The translations under genes and the position numbers were made by a program. Source: Spirometra erinaceieuropaei (lineage: Eukaryota > Platyhelminthes > Cestoda > Diphyllobothriidea > Diphyllobothriidae). From it: 64,000 bases of DNA. The stretch is from positions 2,668,326 through 2,732,325 of the forward strand of contig CACRXP010000007.1 of the NCBI GenBank assembly GCA_902702965.1, written 5' to 3'. Below are positions 55,631 through 64,000 of this stretch, in pieces. The notes beneath the pieces are model-generated. The model saw nothing but the letters and a program-made list of their open reading frames with translations, did not search any database and had not been told where the DNA came from. Position 1 is the first letter of the stretch. Every line of letters starts with the position of its first letter.

Positions 55631-55965
55631 CCTTTGTCGGTAAAAACATACTGCCGATATCATGCGCCGCTGCGCGGCTGCTGGTTTGGCTCGAGAGAGA
55701 GCCTGTAAGGCACAACAGAACGAGTTATTTCCCTAACAACGATCGGTGAGCGCCCCCTACCATTGTATACTCTCGATCGAAACCGACAAGGCAACGCGCT
55801 CGTGGCTCAGTGGTTAGAGGCGTGGACTTCTAACTAACAGGTCGCGAGTTCGAGCCCCGGGTGTTCCACACTTCAGGGTTGGGTATGACTGGCTGACGAC
55901 GGCTAATAAGCCAGAAATGACCATTTAAGCCTCCCTTGTCTTTGTCGTCAATGAACTACTGCCTA
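55631..55965 (+). repeat. tRNA-derived SINE (plus), right half of an inverted pair
   Basis: A box TGGCTCAGTGG (55803-55813) and B box GAGTTCGAGCC (55846-55856), both matching RNA polymerase III internal promoter consensus. The body is GGGTTGGGTATGACTGGCTG ACGACGGCTAATAAGCCAG. The leader contains ACTCTCGATCGAAACCGACA. It mirrors the preceding copy. Confidence 0.85.
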
Positions 55966-56580
55966 CAATTTACCTGCCTTTCAAGAGCATCTCTGAGAAT
56001 CTTGGGGTACCCGACTGATCGTCTGCCTTAGTCTGTACGCAGAGAACTTACGACCATAATGTCAGAAGCCATCCGAATTCCAGACATGCATAAAGGACGT
56101 TCGGAACTGCTGTCTAACCGCATAAAGCCTACTGGACAAGCTAGACGAAGTGTGTAAGAACTGCATTTTCCAAGTAGAGTTGGTAAATCCCACCGCCAAC
56201 CATTCAGTTATATATAGAATCCGAGTGTGACTCGCTATTGGCTTGAACTGCTACAAATCTCGATCTGATCAACATTGCCGTTGAGATAGACACTGCGGCA
56301 GGTCTCGTGTCAGTTGTCTTTACCAATTATTACCTCCTGTTGCGGTGCGTACACAGGACATTTGCTCTTTCGTCTGACCCGCTACACGGGGGAGGGGGAA
56401 GTTAAGTTGTTGAGGTTGCGATAAACAGTGCAGAGTATGCAATGCGCTGGGATTTGGCCAGACAGGGAATTCGCACTGCACGTGTCCAATGAATGCAACT
56501 TACGCAACAAGCCTGCAAGGCCTGCACGTGCTCCGCTGTAAGGGCAACGCCGGCGTCAGGCGCCCGGAAGAACCAACTGG
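55966..56580. other. No gene recognised
   Basis: No supported feature. Confidence 0.35.
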
Positions 56581-56585
56581 CGAGG

Positions 56586-56700
56586 GGTCACAGGGGGGTG
56601 GGAGGGTGGGAGGCGTGTTGCCAGCACGACACGTGACCATGGTGCCTGTGGGATGCCGTGTTGCTGGGCCGGGGCGCTGGGGCGGGGGAGGGGGGGGGGG
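56586..56700 (+). repeat. G-rich low-complexity tract with G-quadruplex potential
   Basis: GGGGGGTGGGAGGGTGGG (56593-56610) has four G-runs with one-base loops. A second G-rich stretch at 56670-56700 ends in a run of 11 G. Long open frames on both strands here (56489-56809 plus, 56500-56835 minus) follow from composition. Confidence 0.7.
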
Positions 56701-56889
56701 TGCTCCTACCTCCCGTTCCAATGCTGAGTGTTCGCGAAGAGGCGTAGACACTGAGGGGGGGGAGCAACTTTCTGCTGGCTGGCGCGCCGTCCCCATCAGC
56801 ACAGAATGAACTCTGTTTATTTGTACTGCTAGCATTACGAGACGGACCCAACGGTGCGTACATACGCTTCCCCAGAGCAGTTAGGCTCG

Positions 56890-57174
56890 CTTGACAGCGC
56901 AGTATCTGGGTCTTAACACGGCGAGTCAGGACCGAACCGTAAACCCCGGTCTGATCGAGATGGAAATCTGCGGTAGAGAGAGGAACAAGCGATGATAAGA
57001 AGTAGAAGCGATCGCTAGAACAAGAGCCTTGTTCGTCCGGCGTTTCGGTTTCACGTTCGAACTCATCATCAGAGAAGGTAACAGATAGGGGCGATTCGTG
57101 TACAGGAAGTCGCAGTATTTATAGGATGCGATCGCTATGCTACCGCATACCTACAGCAATTAACCGTGCTCCTT
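56890..57174 (-). repeat. Probable 3' flank of the Penelope fragment
   Basis: Lies downstream of the GIY-YIG fragment on its strand. GCGATCGC words lie at about 57003 and 57128. No coding blocks were confirmed. Confidence 0.3.
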
Positions 57175-57700
57175 TCACCAAGAATTGTTGCCCGCTGGTG
57201 CGCTAATTGCTTGATGGCCGGCATGCAAGTTGTGCATTGCTGAAATCTCATCCCCTGTGTTGGATGCTGGTGTGGTGATTGTTCGGTCATCTGGCTCACC
57301 GGCTTGTGCGCTCCCCGAGTGGTCAGTTACTTTGGCCAGCCTATGCCTCAGCACGGAATATGAAGTGGGGATGTCGTTGCACTTGTTGATAGACTGGGAC
57401 CCCGCGAACCATGACTCAAGCAACTCGCGACTCACGTGATTATCACCTCTCGCGAGAATATCCGCCACAGAGAACTTGAATGTGTGGCCGGGTCTCGTCG
57501 AACGGGCCGCAACTTGAGAGTCGTTGTCATTTCTCTACACCGCCGCCGCGCGTTCGACGATTCGCGTCCGGAGCAGTCTTCCAGTTTCTCCGGCGTAGAT
57601 GCTTTGGGCACAACTGCATCCCTTCATCCAACGCCCTCTATGCGTACCCGATTTCCCCGCCGTTCTCATTACAATCGCGTAAGCGGTGACTTGTGAGGCA
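57175..57700 (-). pseudogene. GIY-YIG endonuclease end of a Penelope-like retroelement
   Basis: On the minus strand: GCSCAQSIYAGETGRLLRTR (GIY-YIG-type signature with the conserved Arg, about 57600-57660) and a Glu in IVERAAAV. After a frameshift and stop come QVAARSTRPGHTFKF and DILARGDNHVSRELLESWF, QSINKCNDIPTSYSVLRHRL (57350-57470). This order matches the C-terminal endonuclease of Penelope-like elements. The reverse transcriptase that should lie upstream is missing. FB-6 begins 13 bp beyond 57700, so the fragment may have been cut by that insertion or truncated before it. Confidence 0.75.
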
Positions 57701-57712
57701 GAAATCCTCAGA

Positions 57713-58509
57713 CAGTGACCGATTTCAGGGAATTTTGACCGAAATTCTAAAAGGCGTTTCTGCTTAGGGAGGATCACTTAAGTGGGGTTGTAATGCCGAC
57801 TAGAACGCAGCATAATCTCGATATATTTGAGTCACGCGAGGATGCCGGGATTTTAGTGCACTTATTTTTGACCGCTCGCAAAACCACACGGTAAAAAGTT
57901 GCTGTTTAGTTAGAGTGCACTTTTTTCCACTTTTCTATGCCCTTTGAAATATATTTTGTGGAAGACCTGGCCAAAACATGCTTCCTTATACTTATTTGGT
58001 AACAAGGTAAGTCTCATTCAAGTCTTATACTCCAATCATTTTGGACCCGATCTGCCTTTGTATTTGCGTTTAGTCTTAAGAGGGTGCCACATAGGACTCG
58101 TAAATTTTGTTAACGAATGTGGAATACGTTACACACTGCATAAGGAGCATTAACAAACAGACAGCTATGAGGCTATTTGAATGAAAATTTCACGGTCTTA
58201 AGATTTTCATATGGCAGTGGGTAAATGGGGACATTACCCACTGCCATATGACTACAAGAAGTAGTGCTTTTGTGCATAGTTTTCGTGAGATATATTTGAA
58301 TTTACAATGAAATTCAAAATTGATGGGAAAACACACTACTCAAATATTCATTTTTCTTTAATTCTGTTTTTGGGCGGCCGGAAAGCCGACACCCCTAAGT
58401 GACTAAAACATCTTTGAGATCATGCTGTATGATAATTAGCATGACAATCCCTAGTCGAGAACACCTTTCAGAATTTCGGTTAATATTTAATGGGATCAGT
58501 CACTGATTG
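57713..58509. mobile_element. FB-6: palindromic MITE, subfamily II, shortened
   Basis: The left end CAGTGACCGATTTCAGGGAA and the mirrored end GGGATCAGTCACTGATTG, then TA. It is about 800 bp, shorter than the roughly 985 bp of FB-2 and FB-3, through internal loss. Arms still pair, for example AATTCTAAAAGGCGTTTCTG with its diverged complement near 58462. Confidence 0.75.
58207..58251. repeat. Perfect 18 bp hairpin with 9-base loop inside FB-6
   Basis: TCATATGGCAGTGGGTAA, ATGGGGACA, then the exact reverse complement TTACCCACTGCCATATGA. Perfect pairing stands out in an element whose arms are otherwise diverged. Confidence 0.9.
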
Positions 58510-58511
58510 TA

Positions 58512-59329
58512 TATATCCTGGCTGGCCACAAGGTCAGGCGCCTTTGATTTTTGAAAATAACCCCTATAACTTTTAACACAATCTCATGATCTGATAGGCC
58601 GCCACAGCCTGACATTCACATCTCTGTGCGGTCATAAACAGGACTGCTGACGTAAAAGTCGCCACGTTATCTTAACGAACGGCCCCATCAGGCAGTAACA
58701 AATATTTAAAACGAACTTGAGTCATCCGTCGGATGTGTACATGCCGATAGGGGTGAAGGTTAATTCTGAGGCATTCCATGAAGCAAGTCAATGTGTACCG
58801 TTCTCGAAACTGAGTAAACCTGTAGGAGTTTATTTGTTCTATGTCCTGAGTGCAGACTATCCTAGGCACAATCACTGAAGATCGAAAGGGCGATCTTTTG
58901 AAAATTAGTTGCAGTTGCTCGCTCTACAGGGAGAGGTTTGGAATTTCAACGAAACGAGCGAAAAGAATCCGATGAAGGCCATAACATGTGCGAATAAGAG
59001 TTTCGGAGTCATCTGATCCCAGAAAGCAAGCGTAATGAAAACCCCTGTAAGTTAACGAACAGTAACACCGTTCACGATCTGCGGAGAAGATGAAGAACAG
59101 ATAGCACCGGATTGCCGAGATTAAGTTCTTTGTGCTCCAGCCAACACCGGTGGGATCGGAGCGTATTTGCTTGGATAGTCGTCGGAGTAAGTGCGTGATG
59201 ACAGATCAGAGATGCCTGAACAAACTCCGCCGTGTGATTTCACTTGATATTACTGTAGAACCGTAACCGAGACGGTTAGTGACATGTGTTTTCTTTGTTT
59301 GTACTTTCCCCTGAAACGGACCACGCGGT
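58512..59329. other. No gene recognised
   Basis: Short frames only. Confidence 0.35.
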
Positions 59330-59765
59330 ACATGCTCTGAACCAGCGCAGGGACTAGACGAGGATCCAGTAGGCGTTCCCGGGAATACGCACCCATAACA
59401 AATGCCGACATCGGGGTTTGATGGCATGCGTATTTGCCCGTTCACACCGCGCTATTTGGCGTCCATGCCCCCCACCCCCCACCCCCCCCCAATCTAGGTC
59501 AGCATATACTTGAACCAGAGGGTATGGTGGGGCGCCTAGGTGTGGGTTCTCGCCCTGCCAACCACCTGCGCCCTCTTCTTCCCCCAGTATTTTTGACTCC
59601 ACCATGACACGGGGCCCAGGTGGGGGAGGAGGGGAGAGTGCGGTAGATGCTGTGCAGGTCTACCATCTCTATAAACTAATTGACACACAAGTCAGCATCC
59701 CTGCTCTTACCTTGCTGTGGAGCACACGGTGGACATCGTCGGCAACAACGGTGGAACTATTATGT
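59330..59765 (+). repeat. Dispersed repeat R1, copy g (long form)
   Basis: CATAACAAATGCCGACATCG, a C-rich stretch at 59467-59489, GAGAGTGCGGTAGATGCTGT, ATAAACTAATTGACACACAA and GCACACGGTGGACATCGTCG, then GCAACAACGGTGGAAC. It is collinear with copy e. Confidence 0.75.
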
Positions 59766-60044
59766 GCGCGTGCGGTGCGCCCTAGTCGGAACCTTCCACG
59801 CCACGCAAGATATTGCACCCAACCCCATTACCAGTCTGTACAGTTCACTGGTGCGGGGGAGAGAAGGAGAGATCGAGAGCAATCGTGAGTTTATACATTT
59901 GCATTACTGTTTTAACAAGCTAGGAAATCACAGGAAAGCAATGTGAGGTAGAAGCGGGAGTGAATGTATTAGTAAAACGCCATATCAACGGTTAAGCTAA
60001 AGAGAGCGAGGTTGAGAGTCAAATCTAATGCGCCACTATAGACC

Positions 60045-60290
60045 GAATGATGCTGTCGAGAAAAACAAGGGAGGCTGGAATGACTATTTTTGACTTGTTA
60101 GCTGTCCCTAAGCAGCCGTACCCAACCCCAAGATGTGCAATCTCCCAGACCCCAGCTTGCGACCTATCGGTTACACGTCCACCGCCCTAACCTCTGGGAG
60201 GGACTCGAGACTGACCTCCAAGGTACAACGAAACGAGTGAGTCCCGTAAAGCGGTCAGCTTGGGCGCTCCTCTACTGTTGTTATTTATTT
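60045..60290 (-). repeat. tRNA-derived SINE, diverged copy
   Basis: GGGAGGCTGGAATGACTATT, then GTTAGCTGTCCCTAAGCAGC and CGTACCCAACCCCAAGATGT match the SINE body in reverse. A decayed tRNA head follows (CCACCGCCCTAACCTCTGGG). Confidence 0.65.
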
Positions 60291-60789
60291 TCTACTCCTG
60301 CATGGGGGTGATTGTAACGGGAAAAGAGCAGAAAAGATAGGGCGGTAATTATCACAAAGATACCGGAAGGCAACATTTAGTTCGTAAAATTTTAAAGTGA
60401 TATAATGGGGGAGAATTGACACGGCCTAGAACTACCTGTATTATGTGGAGGGATGGCTACAAGTCAGTTCAACCGAAGTTTTACTTAACCAATCGGGTTG
60501 GCTGCTGTAAAGTTCGGCGCAATAGTCGTAAGGGGGTCGCATCTGCCTGGTGACACCCGCTAATAAGGCTTAGAGACTAAAAGTGTTAACAGCGAAATTA
60601 CGACCAGTCAGAAGTTTTGACGTGCCTCGTCGATGATTGTGGGATTCGAGTTAGGTGCTTTCATAAACATCTGGGTCGAACATAGAAATCCGTGTTCCGA
60701 ACACTCAGCACATACTCCTAAATTATAGACAATCGGAGGCTCTTTTTGAACTATCACAGCACGCTACAAGCCGTATTTTTGAAGCCTAC
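60291..60789. other. No gene recognised
   Basis: No supported feature. Confidence 0.3.
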
Positions 60790-61135
60790 CAGTTGGCGAG
60801 ACAACACGGCCCTCATCTCAGGGCCGAATGTGATCCATATGGCACTCCCACTCGGGCGGGATTCGAGCCGACAACGTTACGTTTCTGTGAAAACCTGATT
60901 CATCGTTTCCGAGCCAGGTCGCGTGTGGTGCGCGCAGACGGATTGCTCAATTTCGTCATCCACGCCGCCCGATCCGGTCTCCTTAACTCTGTCTTGACAC
61001 CGAGCTGAGATGGGTGGAGGGGAGAGTGCGATAGGTGCGTCGAAAGTCCACCATCAATTCGTGTGCAAGTCACCGTCCATGCGCCACCCTGCTGGTAGAC
61101 ATCGTCTGTAACGACGGTCGAACTGTCGTTGCTGG
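60790..61135 (+). repeat. Dispersed repeat R1, copy h
   Basis: GATCCGGTCTCCTTAACTCT, GTCTTGACACCGAGCTGAG, GTGTGCAAGTCACCGTCCAT and TAGACATCGTCTGTAACGAC, then GGTCGAACTGTCG. Confidence 0.7.
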
Positions 61136-61693
61136 TCGCATTTTGCCCGCCTGCCTGCGACGGTTCTGTATTCAGCTCTAAGGTTCAACGGGATCGATGA
61201 AAGTACCTTCACCAGGGCTAATCTTCTTGATCAAAACTGACGGGTCAACGGTCCCGAAGCTCAGTGGAAAAGCGTCGGGCTTAATAACGATCAAACATTA
61301 GGGAACATTTGCTCGGATCTGAGGCCCCGCAAACCTGGAGTCGGGTGAGGTCGGCTGTAAGTCGGAAATGGTCATATCACCCCCTGTGTCTAACGCTACT
61401 CATTCCAGTCATACAGACGCAAATTCATTTTCATAAAAAATTAGGAAATTTCTGGGTAGAACCCGAATGTCTGTGTCCCCGATACTCTACTCTACGCCCC
61501 CTCGCTGGGGGACCAACGAATCCACATGCCCTCTGGTTATGTTTTTTGTTGTCGATAGGGTGCAGTGTGTGTCTCAGTCTCCCGCAAAGTATTCTCTTTA
61601 AACGATTGTGAATGTCGGCGACCAGGGGAAGATTTTGACTTCCTCTAAAAACGGCACAGTATGTATAGCATGCCAAAATAAAGCAGGAGCACT
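61136..61693. other. No gene recognised
   Basis: A plus frame at 61309-61611 and a minus frame at 61431-61676 have no recognisable domain. Confidence 0.3.
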
Positions 61694-61695
61694 TA

Positions 61696-62688
61696 CAGTA
61701 GGTAGGCTAACTGATGAAATGTCAACCGAAATTCCCAAACGCGTCTTCGTTTCGAAAAGATTAATTAGGTAGGGTTGTAAAACCAGTCAGTCTGCAGTAT
61801 AATTCTATAATAATTCAGTTGCCTCAGGACGCCGGCTTTCGAACGAACTTCTTTTCAGCCGCATTCAGAAACTATGCTCAGTAAAAAATGGCGACTTAAG
61901 TGGCATGAATTTTTCGCATTGATTTTCGATGCCCTTAAAAATTCAATTATATGTAATGGGAGGCATGCATAAGATATTCATTCTCTTACTCATTCAGTAA
62001 AAAATTACGTCTTCTTCCAATTTTATACATGAAGAAGATGTACAACTCGGTTTTAAAAAATGTGTAATTGTGAGATTTTTAAATACCGTGAAATGGCCGT
62101 TTATAAAACGTTACGTCTTCGCATTTACCAATGTGGCTTGTAAAGTTGACGAAATGGCTCAAATCCACTGCTAAATTTTATAAACCCCATTTTGTCTTCT
62201 CATAATAACGTAGAGAAATGTATGATTTCCCGTACGCAGAAACTATACGGCTTGCAGTCTGGAAACCCTGAATGCAAGTGTGACGGCAGAGCGGGTTCAA
62301 AATTATTCGAGAATTGGAAAGGTTGTTGAAAACTGAATTATACCCTTCCTTTGAGTATAAAATTGGAAGAAGACGTCATTTTCTACCGAATGAGCAGAAG
62401 ATTGAATATGTCTATGCATGCTCTCCACGAAATATTATTGGACTTTAAGGGGCATCGAAAATCAATGAGAAAAATTCATGCTACCTAAGTAGTCATTTTT
62501 TACAGAGTGTAGTTTTTGCATGCAGCCGAAAAGAAATTAATTCGAACGCTGGCATCTTGAGGTAACGGGACCATTATAGAATTGCGTTGCACAATGATTA
62601 GTTTTACAACCCCACTTAATTAATCTTTTCAAAACGAGAACCCGTTTCGGAATTTCGGTTGGTATTTCATGGGTCAGCCCACCTACTG
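61696..62688. mobile_element. FB-7: palindromic MITE, subfamily I
   Basis: TA then CAGTAGGTAGGCTAACTGAT. The mirrored end ATGGGTCAGCCCACCTACTG is at 62669-62688, then TA. Length 993 bp, the same as FB-5, with the core in the same orientation (AATGTGGCTTGTAAAGTTGA). Confidence 0.9.
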
Positions 62689-62690
62689 TA

Positions 62691-63224
62691 CCTTGACTAT
62701 TTACGTCCTCATGCATGCATTTTTGTGCGTGCAGTGGTCTGCCTCTGAGGTCTTACGTATCGTAGATCAAGTTCACTCGCTGTAAATGCTACTTCCAATG
62801 ACGGATTTGCCACAGCTCTGTAAAACGATACCGCCAGAAGGCTGTGATCTCGCTTTCCTGCAGTGTTTGCTACATTCACGTCTTAAAAGAAAAACAAATA
62901 CATGCACACACGGGACCAGAAGCACACAGTAACGCCAGCCACGATTTGGACAAAGTGGACGAAGTTAGTGTGGAATTCGGACTGAGACTTTTCGTTGGAG
63001 GAGAGTGCGGCCTTTGTTCTGGCAATGTATGTGAGGGAGAAATATGCCACTTTGAACTGCGATAATGAGACAAAGATTCAAATATTGTACGCTCGAGCTG
63101 ATTATCAGTCCGTTGTCAGCGCATTCGAGGCCAGAAACACCGAATGACTTAACTGAATGGTTTTCGGAGATGGGAAGCGTCCCCAGGAGACTCGGATGCC
63201 TTGAACCCAGCTGAAGTATTACAC
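62691..63224. other. No gene recognised
   Basis: A plus frame at 62844-63065 has no recognisable domain. Confidence 0.3.
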
Positions 63225-63305
63225 ACGTACATTATCGACAAAGAGAAGGGAGCGGACGTTTCTGGCCTAGTAGCCGTCATCAGCCGTTCATACCGGCTAA
63301 TATGT
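63225..63305 (-). repeat. tRNA-derived SINE, body fragment
   Basis: TTATCGACAAAGAGAAGGGA, then TTCTGGCCTAGTAGCCGTCA and TCAGCCGTTCATACC match the SINE body in reverse, without the tRNA head. Confidence 0.5.
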
Positions 63306-63644
63306 GGGGTTTTTTGCTATGGACTTGAAAAATAATTTCTTTTATGCAAAGTGGCCGAATGCGAGCGGAGCTTTTCCCGTTACAGGAGACGAACATTCTT
63401 CGCGGTCAGCTTGTAACGCCATACTTCGACCCCGGTCACTTTTGGACGTTTTTGCCCAAAGTTTGTTTCTTTTTGTCTGGAGATACCCTGTAGTGCTTTG
63501 CATTCCGGCCAGTTCAGTATGAGCCATTGTTCCCACCAATGTGACTCTTTCTGTCATTTCAGCAGCCGAACCAAATCAGTGGTCTCACCTAGCGGCCCGA
63601 CCGCATAAAATGTTGTGGGACCGAGGTTTCTACGAAACAGTTTG

Positions 63645-63960
63645 GACCAGATGCGGTTATGTGGCCGCACCTGAGGTAAACAAACCCCCGCCACCTGTAA
63701 TACGGGACCGGTGGTAATAGGGGTTCTTGCATGTGGGGCCGAGAAACGCGTAGGCAACGCGGTCAAGTAGTTGTATGCGAAAGAAAAGCTATTCGAAGTG
63801 CGCGGTTATAACGTGAGTGGTTGGGAAATAGTTGCCCTAAAATCCAACTCTAACCCTTAGCCCTAACCCTTACCCTAACCCCTGAGCCTAACCCTAACCC
63901 ATAGCCATAACATTTAACCCTGACCCCTAACCCTTACCTTAACTCCAACCCTCTGAATGT
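63645..63960 (-). mobile_element. T-3: repeat element with telomere-like array (C-rich strand)
   Basis: ACCAGATGCGGTTATGTGGC followed by CGCACCTG resembles the T inverted repeat. A segment shared with T-1 in reverse (ACGGGACCGGTGGTAATAGG at 63703-63722) follows, then CCCTAA-type degenerate repeats (63836-63952). The far end is not clearly bounded before the window ends. Confidence 0.6.
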
Positions 63961-64000
63961 TCTCTTCTGCCGCTGGTGTTTCTTATCTTCTTTAAGTCGA

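Noticed and set aside
55803..55870. Functional tRNA gene
   Set aside because: A and B boxes are present, but a proper anticodon stem and acceptor pairing are not evident and the same head occurs in several SINE copies.
56489..56835. Frames over 100 codons on both strands
   Set aside because: Composition-driven (G-rich tract, few stop codons). They overlap each other and have no domain.

Overview
This is eukaryotic (animal) nuclear DNA. Most of it is old transposable-element sequence, and only one gene can be recognised with confidence. The best guess at origin is a flatworm, probably a pseudophyllidean-type tapeworm. The evidence is a nuclear gene with 31-33 bp micro-introns, jockey/CR1-type and RTE non-LTR retrotransposons, a Penelope-type GIY-YIG fragment, tRNA-derived SINEs, and degenerate TTAGGG-like arrays. 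The taxon is an inference; nothing in the sequence names it.

Layout. 1-735: the last exon and 3'UTR of an unidentified gene. 736-8700: decayed intergenic DNA with a SINE scrap, RTE endonuclease (2150-2770, minus) and RTE reverse transcriptase (3590-4105, plus) relics, and small duplications. 8800-10400: a dead Helitron-type PIF1 helicase (minus). 10505-28150: a dense block of non-LTR retrotransposons of three families. LINE-A (minus) and LINE-B (minus) belong to one family, LINE-C and LINE-D (both plus) to a second, and LINE-E (minus, with a complete reverse transcriptase frame) to a third. C sits inside the ORF1 of B, and a 3'-end fragment sits inside A. An assembly gap (26096-26996) falls in C.

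29107-31887: the nuclear gene for cytochrome c oxidase subunit 5B, four exons on the plus strand, reconstructed here by splicing. It has all four zinc-ligand cysteines and an unusual charged C-terminal extension of about 87 residues. Its large third intron holds an RTE relic. A weakly supported convergent gene lies just downstream.

32500-64000: an accessory repeat landscape of five recurring units. (i) R1 is a dispersed repeat with nine recognised copies. (ii) FB palindromes are about 1 kb, have long inverted arms, start with CAGT and are flanked by TA, which suggests Tc1/mariner-type MITE or foldback elements (seven copies, two subfamilies). (iii) T elements carry a telomere-like array; one is bounded by clear inverted repeats. 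(iv) SINEs have recognisable A and B boxes. (v) One Penelope GIY-YIG fragment is present. At 40645-43290 there is a three-level nest: FB subfamily II inside FB subfamily I inside R1.

The only apparent host functions are the respiratory-chain subunit and the unidentified 5' gene end. Everything else is mobile or repetitive. Boundaries of repeats were judged by eye and are approximate unless a terminal motif is stated.
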